NCBI RefSeq assembly: GCF_031143425.1
Contig: NC_090449.1
Coordinates: forward strand, 759,412,235 to 759,476,234
Origin: Pleurodeles waltl
Taxonomy: Eukaryota; Chordata; Amphibia; Caudata; Salamandridae
Direction: 5' to 3'
Length of the DNA stretch: 64,000 bases
Position numbers and translations under genes: made by a program. Shown here in pieces: positions 1 to 11,073 of this stretch (positions are counted from its first letter, which is position 1; each line of letters starts with the position of its first letter). The notes under the pieces were generated by a model. That model had not been told where the DNA came from and searched no databases. It worked only from the letters and a program-made list of their open reading frames with translations.

Positions 1-815
1 TGGTAAAAAATATTTTTTTTACTGCTGTATATCCTGTGGGGTGTGGGGGAATCTGATGTACTGGTGTATCCTGCTCAGCATGGCGTTGATAAATACATTG
101 ACAAATCTAGAGAGGGTACTCTGTGATACCCCTCCAGCTGCTGCTATGACCCCTTGATAGCTCCCTGAGGTGAGTAGGTGGAGGGAGCATAATACCTGTA
201 CATGGGTGGGTATGCTGTGAGTCCTTAGTGTTCTGCGCTGCAGCATGGGTTGTAGCTCAGCAATCAGATCAAGTATTATGGCTGAGTTCAACCTATACCT
301 CTCAAATATTTCCTCCTCTGTCAAGTTTAAAAGTGTAATGCGCACTCTGAAAATGCACTCCTGTCTCCTTCTCCCTCTCCTCAAACCTGCCAAGATCCTC
401 ATCCTACTCGCCATGACGTAGAGTGCAGCCATTGTGGAAAAGAGTCTGAGGCATTCTGGGCCTCTTAATATAGGTTGCACCTGGTTACCACCTGGTTTCA
501 CTTAGTGGTATTTTGCATGTGAAAAATGCCATTCTGCAAAAAATCGCAATTTGCGATTTTTTGATGCATCGTTTTGCGACTTGGATTTTGCAAATCGCAA
601 TTTGCGCCTCGCAATTTCCTACTGGAAATACCGAATCGCAAAATGCGACTCGCTAAACCAGGTTGCAACGCAAAAAATCGAAATTTTTGTGATTTCTTTT
701 TTTTGGTCTGTGAATGCCTTTCATGCATTGCAGACCACGTTTTTGCACTTGCAAACGGCCAAATTTTGTGATTCGCACCGTTTGCGAGTGCAAAAAAGTT
801 TCATACATCTGGCCC
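1..815 (-). mobile_element. PIF/Harbinger DNA transposon, 5' part, cut by window edge
   Basis: The outer end lies at about 815. Read on the minus strand, it begins GGGCCAGATGTATGAAAC and is followed on the plus strand by a TAA (816-818) that fits the three-base TWA target duplication of Harbinger elements. Between the end and the transposase ORF (502-815) the sequence is full of short GCAAATCGCAA-like words on both strands, resembling subterminal transposase-binding repeats. The rest of the element lies left of base 1, so the other terminal repeat cannot be checked. Confidence 0.7.
19..501 (-). pseudogene. HARBI1-like transposase, N-terminal part, frameshifted
   Basis: This 160-residue reading frame matches the N-terminal half of PIF/Harbinger transposases (HARBI1 type), DDE nucleases that cut and paste the element. 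Family features visible are the EEEIFERYRLN block at about residues 62-72, the helix-turn-helix-like LHLLTSGSYQGVIAAAGGVS stretch near 107-126, SQSTLSRFV, and YIRFPHTPQ near the end. The DDE catalytic residues would come later and are absent. The frame stops just after the RFPHTPQDIQQ segment. Inserting one base at that point would let the next codons read VKNIFY, which continues the family pattern, so a single-base deletion is the simplest cause. A splice donor at the same spot is the alternative. No other gene lies close by in the window. Confidence 0.7.
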
Positions 816-818
816 TAA

Positions 819-1414
819 GAGCTAATCCTTTTTATGGGCGACCACAAATTACTCCGTCTATTCTGTAATCTCTCTTTGGGCTTGAAACCACGCCCATGCC
901 ACGTCAGTCACTTACATTGGTTCGTGGGCTTGCCTTTTAAAATCTGCATGCTTTCATTTGTCAAAGGCATGCATATGTCATGCCTTTTCCGGTGTTTAGT
1001 CCACCTACACAGCACCGGTAAAGTACCAAAAACATACGAGGCTCGATGTTTTCAGCCTGGGGTCCGGACTACTTTATCTGTTTATTTTCCAGGCAGCGCA
1101 ATCGAGCTGCATTTTACATAGCGCGATCGCGTTGTGTTTTTTTTTGCTTTACAATGCTAATAGCTCTAACTCGAACAAATGCAAGACCCGTTGCATTGAA
1201 AATGCTTGTTTTTCTTTCTTTGACAGTGAAGAAAGGAAATTTTCTAACTCAGAACTGTGCTTTCCAATTTCCCGACTTGTTTAAGTTTGTATTTCACTCC
1301 AATGTGGCACAAGTGGGCAATAAATCACAGAAGGAAGGCAATGTTTAAAAACAATGCTCTTGTATATTAACAGCAGTGAGAAAGTATTTGCTATGGGTGG
1401 TCTAGGATACTCTG
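819..1414. other. No gene seen; probably dispersed-repeat sequence
   Basis: This stretch has no credible reading frame. It contains short T tracts, an AATAAA-like word near 1319 and phrases (for example near 955-1020 and 1095-1130) that I associate with dispersed salamander repeats. It may be the left part of the same old element whose right part carries the SGNH-like remnant at 2060-2545, with the hairpin element 1415-1988 inserted between them. That link is inference only. Confidence 0.3.
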
Positions 1415-1626
1415 GTGGTCATTCCGATTTCGGCGGGCGGCAGACGCGGCCCGCCTGGCGGGAACCGCCAAATGGCTGCTCCATTCTGACTTTCCCGCTG
1501 GGCCGGTGGGCGCCCGCCAAAGGAGCGCCCGCCGGCCCAGCGGGAAAGGCCCTGCAACATTAAAGCCGTCTCTGAATGGAGCCGGCGGTGTTGCAGGGGT
1601 GCGACGGGTGCAGTTGCACCCTTCGC

Positions 1627-1661
1627 GATTTTCACTGTCTGCATAGCAGACAGTGAAAATC
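1627..1661. repeat. Perfect 16-bp stem-loop, three-base loop
   Basis: The arms 1627-1642 and 1646-1661 are exact complements separated by ATA. It directly abuts the preceding hairpin (1601-1626), so the two stems would stack head to tail in a single strand. Confidence 0.9.
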
Positions 1662-1678
1662 CTGCTGGGGCCCTGTTA

Positions 1679-1729
1679 GGGGGCCCCTGCACTGCCCATG
1701 CCAGTGGCATGGGCAGTGCAGGGGCCCCC
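1679..1729. repeat. Perfect 25-bp palindrome, one-base loop
   Basis: The left arm 1679-1703 and right arm 1705-1729 are exact reverse complements with G1704 as the only unpaired base. It is the strongest of the hairpins in the element at 1415-1988. Its flanks (about 1666-1675 and 1730-1739) add further imperfect pairing. Confidence 0.9.
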
Positions 1730-1751
1730 AGGGGCCCCACGACACGCATTC

Positions 1752-1799
1752 CCGCCATCCTGTTTCTGGCGGTGAAAACCGCCAGAAACAGGCTGGCGG
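1752..1799. repeat. 22-bp stem-loop with one mismatch
   Basis: The arms 1752-1773 and 1778-1799 pair with a single mismatch (1758/1793) around the loop GAAA. It is one of the serial hairpins of the 1415-1988 element. Confidence 0.85.
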
Positions 1800-2059
1800 A
1801 AAGGGGGTCGGAATCCCCATGGCTGCGCTGCAAGCAGCGCCGCCATGGAGGATTCTCCCAGCTGGGGGTAATCCGGCGGGAAACCGCCGGAACCGGCTGG
1901 GCGACCGCGGCTTTACAGCCGCGGTCGGAATACAAAATGAAGCACCGCCAGCCTGTTGGTCGATGACCGCCAGGGTTGGAATGACCCCCTCTGTCTGCCA
2001 GCGGAAGTCAGCAGAATTGTTGTCATTTTTTGGCAACTCCGCAAAATTCCGAGGAGTGA

Positions 2060-2545
2060 AGCTCTGCGTGCTCCGCCCGGGCCTAGTATTGATAGGGACC
2101 TAGGTCTATCTAATCTTACTTGGGTTGGTCAGAGAGCGTTAAAGTGGCACCAATTGCTCCCTTTGGTTGAATCTATTAAGGAATGCCAACATCCAGACCT
2201 TGTGATTGTGCACTGTGGTGGCAATGACTTAGGCACAATTACAGTGGTTCGTTTGTAAATTTTAATGAAGGATGCTTTTGGAAAATTAATGACACTTTTC
2301 CCACACTGCCTTTGTTTTTTCTAACATTTGCCAAAGGCAGAAGTGGAATTTGTCAAATGAATTCTGTCCACAAATAGACAAATCCTGGAAACATGTGAAA
2401 AAAAACCTGTTTCTGCATTACTCAAAGACCATAACATGGACTCTACATACCACAACAATTTACGATTTGATACTGATTGTATATACAGACATAGGCAACA
2501 GGGTGTTCCTGCATAATTTGAGAGTCTGCATCCTCCTTCATCTGT
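2060..2545 (+). pseudogene. SGNH/GDSL-hydrolase-like remnant, probably transposon-borne
   Basis: From about 2078 to 2240 the plus strand reads a segment containing LTWVGQRALKWHQLLP and then PDLVIVHCGGNDLG. This fits the block of SGNH-fold proteins that contains the conserved GxND asparagine, preceded by a tryptophan-glycine turn. After a stop at 2256, pieces in shifted frames (LMTLFPHCLCFF, then NNLRFDTDCIYRH near 2457-2500) resemble the later strands and the region before the DxxH block, but are interrupted by stops. In vertebrates such truncated SGNH domains are carried by some retrotransposons, including DIRS/Ngaro-type and CR1-type elements. I cannot tell which element this belonged to. 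The catalytic serine block at the N-terminus is not visible. Confidence 0.45.
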
Positions 2546-2789
2546 AGTAATCAATTACATATCATAAACACAAAGGATCCTTTCAGAGAAACACATTGGT
2601 TCCTAATATGCCATATTTCTTTAAACCCTTGTGGACAGGAAACTCCTTCCCTGACCCCTTCATAAGCACCAGTGCTCACACACTAGCCCCGGGACACTCT
2701 CCCAGTACAACAAAATGCAGCAAACATTTTTCCTCTCAGATCGTAGACACCCAAAACCATATGAGTATCTGTGCGATTGTATAACTGTT

Positions 2790-4295
2790 GGTCTGGGTGT
2801 AAAAGTATATGTGAGAGAATGTATGTGGAAGTGACAGTAGGTTTGAGTGTATGTTTCTGGGTGTGAGAGTGGGTGTGTTACAATTTCTCTGGGTGTGAGA
2901 GTGGCCGTGTGTCTCTCACCCTGGGTGTGAGAGTGAGTGGGTATGTGACTGCCTCTGGGTGTGTAAGTGGGTGTGAGAGTGTTTGTTTATGTGTCAGAGT
3001 GTGAGTGAGAGTGTGTCTTGTTGTAAGAGTGGGTGTGTGAGTGCCTGGATGTGAGAGTGGGTGTGAGAGTGTCTCTGTGAGTGTGAGACTCAGTGTCAGA
3101 GTGTCTTTCTGGGTGTGAAAGTGGGTGAAAGTGTTTCTTTCTGTATGAGAGTGACTTGGTGTGTCTCTCTGGCTGTGACAGTGGATGTAAGACTGTCTCT
3201 CTGAGTGTGAATGTGGGTGTGTGACTGTTTATCAGAATAAGTATGAGAGTGTCTGTGTGGGTGTGAGTGGATGTAAGAGTGTCTCTCTGGCTGTCAGAGT
3301 AGGTGTAAGTGTGTCTATGTGGATGTGAGAATGGGTATGTGAGAGTCTCACCAAGTGCCAGAATGACTATAAGAGTGTCTCTCTGGGTGTGAGAGTGGCT
3401 GTGAGAGTGTCTATCTGGGTGTGAGTGTGAGCCTAGGAGTGAGAGCATCTCTCTGGGTAGGAGAGTGGGTGTGAAAGTATCTATCTAGGGGTCAGAGTGA
3501 GTGTGGCAGAATCTGTCTTGATGTGAGAGTGAACGTGATAGTGTCTCTGTGGGTATGAGAGTGGATGTCACAGCATCTCTCTGAGTATGAAAGAGGGTGT
3601 GAGGGTGTTTCTCTGAATGTTTGAGTGGGTCTCCGAGAATGTCTTTGAGTGTCAGAATGAGTGTGAGACTGGCTGTGAAAATGTCTGTCTGGGTGTGAGA
3701 GTGAGTGTGAGAAAGTGTCACTGGGTGTGCGTCTAGGTGTGATAGCATCTTTCTGGGCATGAGAGTGCGAGAAAGAGAGTGTGACAGTGTCTGTATGTGA
3801 GTGGGTGTGAGAGTGTCTCTGAGTGTGAAAGTGAGCATGAGTGTCTGTGTAGGTGTGAGATTGGATGTGACAGCATCTCTCTGTGTGTGACAATGGGTGT
3901 GACAGTATTTGGGTGCTTGAGTGGGTATGTGAGAGTCTGTCTGAGTGTCAGAATGGCTATAAGAGTGTCTCTTTGGATGTGAGAGTGTCTGTTAGAGTGT
4001 TTCTCTGGGTGTGTGAGACTAAATGTGTGTCTGTTTGGGTGTCAGAGTGTCTGTGAGAAAGTGTCTCCCGGTGTGAGTCTATGTGTGAGAGAATCTCTCT
4101 GGGTATGAGACTGGGAGTGAAAGTAGTTGTGAGAGTAAGTGTGACAGTGTCTGGCTGGATGTGATGGTGGGTGTGAGATTGCCTCTCTGAGTGTAAGAGT
4201 GATGGTGTCTGTGTGGGTGTGAGAGTGGTCGTGACAGCATCTCTCTGGGTATGATGGTGTGATGGTGTTTGTCTGAGTGTTTGAGTGGGTCGATG
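2790..4295. repeat. Degenerate GT/GA-rich minisatellite, about 1.5 kb
   Basis: Degenerate copies of a roughly 20-base unit like GTGTGAGAGTGTCTCTCTGG repeat for about 1.5 kb, with a weaker higher-order period near 36-40 bases. Long open frames on both strands here (rich in SHTHSHT on the minus strand) are only translations of the repeat. A short (AT)n and T run follows at 4296-4322, and 4323-4448 is plain single-copy-looking sequence. Confidence 0.9.
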
Positions 4296-5040
4296 AATAT
4301 ATATATATATATATTTTTTTTTACATTTAACGTAATCCGCGAATACACCTGTGGATTTACACAAGGGGCTACGCAGAGCCTCGAGGATGGATCCGCGGAA
4401 CTCGAAAACCATCAAAAAATATGTTTTAAGACATTTCAAGCCCAATACTTAGGCCCTCATTATGACACTGGCGGTAAATCCCGCTTACCGCTGCGGTGAC
4501 GTCCGCCAACATACCGTCGCGGAGCTGAACATCCGTTTGCCATATTATGACACACACACACTAAACCAACAGAAAACTGCCACAAACACATTTCTGCCAG
4601 ACCAAACGTAAGTGTTAAACTGTCATTACGAACACCCATACCATCACGCCAACAAAGCAATGCCCTCCACATTATGACGCATGAATCACCGCAGCGGACA
4701 TTCAACGGCGGTAAACCATTGGCGGTACACACTGGCACGCTCAGAATGGCCACCCAAATACAAAACAACACAACATTGGCCAAAAATAAAATCACACACA
4801 TGACACTGATACACACACCCACCCAGAAACAGCACTATAAAACATACACCCACATTACCCACAACCCTTCAAGAACACGAAAAATAGCCAAGAGATAGCC
4901 ATACAAATCATAGACACAACTACACACACACCACAAACACCCATTCATTCGTCACGCACCCCACACCCCACCACATTACTCAACAGCCATTGCACAACAC
5001 ACACCACACAACACCCATGTCCCCACAAAGGCACCCTGTT

Positions 5041-8000
5041 TTACTGATAAGGAGTTGCAGGACATGGTGGAGGAAATAGTCAGGGTAGAGCCACAGCTGT
5101 TTGGAGCACAGATCCAGCAAATTGAAGGAAGATGGAGCTATGGCGGAGAATCGTGCACCGGGAGAATGCCATGGGACAGCATCCAAGAACAAGGGACGAC
5201 ATCAGGAAGAGGTGGAACGACCCACAGGGGAAGGTACGGTCCATGGCAGCAAGGCATTCAGAGGACTGGCAGTGGACCACCACCTCCTTCCCCACAACTG
5301 AGAGCATGGGAGGAGCAAGTCTTGGCAATACTGCATCATGAGTGACACACTGGAGTTGCCGGACACTGGTGAGTCAATATTTACTACCTATCCCCCACAT
5401 ACCTGCAAGCCACCACCACAACCTCACCCCTCACCATGACATCCATCACTCCACTCAATTCCCCCCAGAGTGCACCATCACAATTCACTAACATGAATGG
5501 CAAGCCCTGCATGACATACCCACTCCATGAACATCCCGCCCAGTCCTGCATGTACACCCACCACCAATGCATGCACAGCATGAAGAACTAATAATTCCAC
5601 AATACATCACCATACACAAACAAAGGTGGGAGGGCAACAGCAACGACATGGGGGAAGCTAGGGATGTAGAATATGTCACAGACATGTAGCATTATACACC
5701 ACTTACATCCCCACAGGTGTCCCAGCCAATCCCAGTGGCGAGGAGCTACCACGGCTACCCAGTCCCCCACCAGAAGATGTCCCCAGTGATGACAGTAACT
5801 CTGGACTGTAGGAGGCTGGCCTAGTTTGTAGTGGGTACCTAAGGTACTTACACCTTATAACAGTTCGAGTTATCAATTTGTTGGTGAAATGTAGTCAGTG
5901 TCTAGAAGCCAGGCTATCTAGAGGTAGCTGTAGCAGAGCAGCCAAGGCTGAACTAGGAGGCATGCAAGTCTCTTGCAATACCACTATAGTCACACAGTAT
6001 TTACACACAAGAAAGACAATACTCAGTGTTACCAAAAATAAAGGTACTTTATTTTAGTGACACAATGCCAAATATATCTTAGAGTCTATACTCCCTTATT
6101 AGAGGCTATACTCCCTTATACTCCTATTCTCCCTGGTAAGTATTTTACATAAAATATACACTAGTGACCACAATCAGGTAAGTAGACAGTCATAAAATAG
6201 TGCAAATAGTGCAAAACACCATAGGTTACAATGGGCCTAGGGGGAACACAAACCATATACTAAAATAGTGCAATGGGAATGTCAGTTTCCCACCTAGGGA
6301 AGAGTAGTGTGTAGAGGGGCGCTGGGAGTGTGAGAAAGCAACAGAGGTTAGTAAAGTACCCCACCCCAGAGCCCAGGAAAGCAGGACTAAAGTACAGCAA
6401 ATTTCCTCAGAACACACTAAAAGTTGTGATAAAGAATTATGCAAAAACCAAGGAAGACTGCAAGACACCAATAATGGATTCCTGGACCTGAAGACCTTTG
6501 GAGAGAGGAGACTAAGTCGAAGAGGTGCTGAAGCGTCCAGGGAGAACAGGAGCCCCTGCTAATCCAGATGAAGGTGCAAAAGTGGAACCTCTAGTTTGAA
6601 GAAAAAGTCAGAGATGCACCAAAGAAGACAGCTGCGGATTCCTGCTTTGTGCAAGAGATCTCCCAAGTCGAGTAGATGAATGCAGGCTGTTTTTCGTCAT
6701 TGGATTCTGCCAACAAGCCTTAACTCACACAAGAGATGAGTCTGGCTGGAAAAGGCGCTACCAGGGCCCAGGAAGGACCTGGGGGTCTCAACTCGACTGA
6801 GGAGATAGGAGATAAAGGGGTCTTTTAACACTTCAGAGACCCCTCAGAAGACCAGGCAGCACCCACAGGAGTCCCAGGACACGGAAACAAAGGAGTTGCA
6901 AATCGCGGTCGTTGCAGCACTACACAAAGGGATCTTACGCCAAAGGAGAACAACTCAGAGAGCTGAACGTCACAGGATAGAGTGCTGGGGACCTGGGCTA
7001 GGCTGTGCATGAAGGATTTCTCGGAGAAGAGCACAGAAGCCCCAGGAGCTGCAAAACATGTGGTGCACAGGGGTACTGTCTGACACGGGGAGGCAAGCTC
7101 TTACCTTCACCAAATTTGGACTGTTGGACCTTTGGAAAGTCAGGGTTGTTTCAGTCCACCACCTTTGTTCTAGGATCCATGCTCATCGTCAGAGAGGGGA
7201 CCCAGAGTACCGGTCGTCACTGCAGTGAGGTGCCTACTGAAGCAGGGAAGTGTCTCCGTCACTCCACGGGAGATTCCTTCGGTTCTTCTGGTGCAGGATG
7301 AAGACAGGCAGTCCTCAAAGCGTGCACGACCTGAAAACTGTTGCAGTTGCTGGCAGGAGTTGATGTTACAGAGTTGCAGTAGTCACCTTGGGTACTTTGT
7401 TGCAAGTTGTAGAGTTCCTGGAGCAATTCTGTGGTTCATGCGATGGTAGAAGGTGAAGCAAAGGATACAAGGGAGTCCTGCTAGAGTCTTGCAATCTGAA
7501 TCTGAAGAAACACCCAGAGGAGAGACCCGAAATATCCTCTATCAGGAGGGATCTCTGACGTCACATGATGGCACTGGCTACTCTGATGCTCCCAGAATTC
7601 CCTGACCATCATGAAAACAAGATGGAAGAACCCAGGGACACTCTGGAGGAGCTCTGAGCACCACCTCTGGGGTGGCGATGGACAGGGGAGTGGTCACTCC
7701 CCTTTCCTTTGGCCAGTTTCGCACCAGAGCAGGAACTGGGGTCCCTGAACCAATGTAGACTGCATTATACAAGGAGGCACCACTTGTGCCCTTCAAAGCA
7801 TTTCTATAGGCTCTAGGAAGATACCCCTCCCATGCCTGTAACATCTATTTCCAAAGGGAGAGGGTGTAACACCCCACTCCTAAAGGGAATGCATTGTTCT
7901 ACCTTCCTGGGATCGAGTTGCTCAAGCCCAGGAGGGCAGAAACATGTCTGTGAGGTGGCAGCAGTTGGGGCTGCAGTGAAATCCTCAGAAGACGGGTATG

Positions 8001-9478
8001 GCAGGACTGAGGCACCGTGGTGGAGCCCACAATGTGCATGGGATTGTGCAACCAATACTGGAATCAGTACTGGGGTACAATTCCAAGTTGTTAGACACCT
8101 CACATGACCATATTCGGGGTTACCATTGTGAATCTACATATATGTATTGACCTATATGCAGTGCACACTTATAATGGCATGCTAGTGCAGGGGTGCCCTC
8201 AGACACAGGTACTATGCACCTAGCCTTCAGGTTCTGAAGGTTAGATATACGGGTGACTTATAAGTGACCTGGTGCAGTGAAAATGGCTGTGAAATAGTGC
8301 TTTCACTATTTCACTCAGGCTGCAATGGCAGTCCTGAAGAAGTGTTTTTATGAGCTCCTTATGGGTGGCAAAAAAAAAATGCTGGAGCCCATAAGTATCT
8401 CTTGGAACCCAAATACCCTGGGTACCTAGGTATCATATACTAGAGGCTTATAAGGGGGGTCCAGTGTGCCAATTTGGAGTGAAATATGGAGTCACTAGAT
8501 TATAGTGACAAATTTTAAATCAGAGAGAGCATGAGTGAAGTTCTGATTAGCAGGACTCCAGTGACGAATTTGGAAAACAGTGCAAGCGCACTGGCAAACC
8601 GGCAACAAACCAAAAGAACTAGGATTCTAACTTGTATGATGCCAGTGACACATGCAGTGACACAGTCAAAACACACTGACAATCAGGCAGAAACTGGGAG
8701 TAACATGCCAAGAAAGATGGTACTTTCCTACATGGGCCTCTGGATCTGTATGAACTCCCTGGCCCATCAGGGACCACTGGTCAGTTGGATACCCCAGCCC
8801 ACACCCACACCACCACAGAGCCTCCACCATCAGTATCCAACACCACAGCCTCCACCCAACGTCCCCACACATCTGTCCCTAGGACACATCAATCAGCGGT
8901 GTTCCCACCTATACAGGGACCCCAGTCCACACCTCACAGCCAAGACAATCAAGGTCCTGGGGTCAGTGGCAGTGGGCACACCGTTCAGGGGACACAGGCA
9001 CAGGGGGACAAGGACACTCAGAGGACAGCTGTGCACCAGGGGAGGACCGTCCCAGGGAACCGACTGTCCAGGATGCACTTACTAATGTCCTGGGGGCTTA
9101 CCAACAATCCCAGGACAAGATGGGTCAGATGTTAAACATCATGCAGGAGAATCAGTGGCTGCAGTAGGAACACCACCAGGAGATCAGGAAAGAATTGCAG
9201 GCCCTCAACACCACCATGGTCTCCATAGCAGGGGTACTGGGAGATATGGCTAACATCACGAGGGTCTACACAGCACACCAGTGGGCCCCTTCCACTTGCC
9301 ATTCATTTGAACAGCCCTCCACATCTACTGCAGCTAGTGGACAGGTGGCCCTGCCACAGGACACACTGGCCATCAGCACCCCTCCCCTTGCAGAAGGTGA
9401 ACCACCCCGCAAATTTTCCCTGCGACCCAGGCAGACATCAGAGACACTTGCCAAGGCCAAGACCACCACCAGGAAATG
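5041..9478 (+). pseudogene. Myb/SANT-like DNA-binding protein of Harbinger element, broken
   Basis: This is the accessory gene of the Harbinger element, which in this superfamily helps the transposase enter the nucleus and bind the ends. Exon 1 (about 5041-5371) has the trihelix start FTDKELQDMVEEIV and LFGAQIQQIEGR, then shifts frame to MELWRRIVHRENAMGQ...RKRWND, the core of Myb/SANT-like domains. It shifts again before MSDTLELPDTG and a GT donor at about 5372. Exon 2 begins after TCCCCACAG at 5716 and reads GVPANPSGEELPRLPSPPPED up to the insertion of an LTR-like element (5807-8732). The frame resumes as LDLYELPGPSGTTG from about 8741 and runs, with shifts, to a C-terminus near 9478. The last part includes a leucine/methionine-rich helix around 9085-9250 and a basic end. 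At least three frameshifts plus the insertion make it a pseudogene. Confidence 0.75.
5807..8732 (-). mobile_element. 3-kb TGTAGGA...TCCTACA LTR-like element, copy A
   Basis: This 2,926-bp element starts TGTAGGAGGCTGGCC and ends AAGATGGTACTTTCCTACA, so it has TG...CA ends with a seven-base inverted repeat. It is flanked by TGGAC (5802-5806) and TGGGC (8733-8737), a five-base duplication with one mismatch. Removing the element and one duplicate restores the Myb-gene frame across the junction (NSG-PLDLYEL). The hallmarks are those of LTR integration, and no coding region is present, so a solo LTR is the best reading. An AATAAA near 6039 is partly palindromic and occurs on both strands. I prefer the minus orientation because on that strand the signal would sit about 230 bp before the 3' end. 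It is the most diverged of the three copies. Confidence 0.65.
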
Positions 9479-9896
9479 AGACCCTCCTCAATGTCCCCCT
9501 TGTGTTCCACTCTGTCACCTTGTCCACTTTGAACTGCCATTGCTCCCCTTCCTATGGCCCCTAGGACACTTTACCTGTGCTAGAAACAGACTGGACCATT
9601 ACCCTGGACTTTCCTCTACCATCGCATTGCACTTGCACGAATTCCATTGCACCATTCCTCCTATATTTCTCACTTCAATAAACACCATTGAACACAACTT
9701 GAGTGATAGTGCTTTATGTAACAAAACAGTTTCATCTTGTGCAATTGTCCAGAACTGCGATTCCATACAAGAAATGACCTGTAGCTGTCTGTAGTCATCA
9801 CATCAGTACACAGTTCTAACCACATTAACATCTGCAAAATGGGAAGGCATAGGTGACAGTCAGTTGGGATGATAAGGAAGTGACTGCCATCATGCT

Positions 9897-11073
9897 ACAG
9901 CCACACAGAAAAGATAATAATCAGAGGAATGGTCAGTTCCACTGTCTTACCTGTGTGCCATTGGAAGTACTGCCGTATGACTGATGTCCTGTTGTCCACA
10001 TCCACATTCTCTGCCTCCTCATCCTCACTGTCCTCAGGGTCCACTGCTGCCACAGGAGCATTTCCATCCTCTTCCCCCTGCAGATAGGGCACATGTCTGA
10101 TGGCCAGGTTGTGAAACATGCAGCATACAACAACTATCTGGCAGACCTTCTCAGGGGAGTAGCAGAGGAATCCACCTGTCAGATGGAGGCATCTGAATCT
10201 GGCCTTCAGGAGGCAGAAGGTCCTCTAATGATTTTCCTGGTTCTCCCATGAGCATCATTATACCTATTCTCAGCCCCTGTCGGGTCGAGAGCCACAACAG
10301 GTTTGGGTAGCCAGAGTCACCTGCAAGAAATGAGGGACAAACATTAGCCTTGCACAATGGCATGGGGGATGGCTCCTGAAGCCATACACTGTCATGCATT
10401 AGGTGGGGACTCAGGCTCACCTATTAGCCACACCCTGTGCCTCTGTAGTTGTGCCATCACATGTGGGATGCTGCTATTACTCAAAACGAAGGCATCATGC
10501 ACTGACCCAGGATAATTGGCAGTGACGTGGGAGTTGTACTGGTCAGCAAGGCACACCATTTGCACATTGGGTGGAAACTCTTCCTATTCCTGAACACCTT
10601 TTCATTGTGTCGGTGGGGGAACAAATGCTATATGTGTTCAATCAATGGCCCCAATTACATGTGAAATATGTTCCATTGCATACAAACCAGCCTTTGCAGT
10701 GGGCAAATCATTCACTTGGGGGAAAGCGATGTAGCTGCACAAGTCTTTGAGCAGGGCGGCCAAAACCTCTGCCAGCACTATTGGAGACATTGGCTGTGAC
10801 ATTCCTGCAGTGAAACCCACTGCCCCTGGGAAAGAGCCAGTTGCCAGGCAATGGAGCACTGATAGGACCTGCACAAAAGGGGGACCCCAGTGGGATGACG
10901 GATATCAGATCAGGCTCCAATTGAGCACACAGCTCTGTGGTTGTGGCCCTGTCCAGTCTATAGGTTAGTATTATGTGCTTGTCCTCCAGAGTAGCCAAGT
11001 CCAGAAGGGGTCTGTGCACCGGGGCTCTCCTCCTCCACCTACTCCTCCGCAGTGGTAGGTACCTAAGGGACAC
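9897..11073 (-). pseudogene. HARBI1-type transposase of Harbinger element, broken
   Basis: The minus strand preserves the family order in pieces. A basic N-terminus comes first (SRWRRRAP at about residues 11-18 of the fragment from 11073), then LEDKHIILTYRLDRATTTELC. A shifted frame then gives VLSVLHCLATGSFPGAVGFTAGMSQ and YIAFPQV...GLYAMEHISHVIGAID. A degenerate middle has several stops (about 10640-10430). GDSGYPNLLWL follows near 10300, then, again shifted, LLKARFRCL and QIVVVCCMFHNLAIRHVP near 10090-10150, and an acidic C-terminus. The first catalytic aspartate lies in IGAID and the second in GDSGYP. The glutamate region (normally RTRNVIERTFG) is disrupted. It converges with the Myb-like gene, as in intact Harbinger elements. 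Confidence 0.75.

Larger units (their letters stand above)
1415..1988. mobile_element. MITE-like element made of serial hairpins
   Basis: A GC-rich block of 574 bp with short terminal inverted repeats: GTGGTCATTCC at 1415-1425 and its near-complement GGAATGACCCC at 1978-1988. CTCTG flanks both sides (1410-1414 and 1989-1993), a possible five-base target duplication. Inside are at least eight separate stem-loops in a row. They lie at 1490-1548, 1550-1598, 1601-1626, 1627-1661, 1679-1729, 1752-1799, 1811-1855 and 1902-1927, plus a short one at 1872-1891. There is no coding capacity. The ends do not let me assign a superfamily; Harbinger-like is possible because GGTCATTCC resembles the subterminal words of the Harbinger copy at 4452. 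Confidence 0.6.

Noticed and set aside
1402..2036. Overlapping proline/alanine-rich frames on both strands
   Set aside because: They arise from the GC-rich hairpins, overlap each other on both strands and show no domain.
2987..3893. Long minus-strand frames rich in SHTHSHT repeats
   Set aside because: They are translations of the GT/GA minisatellite and exist in more than one frame.
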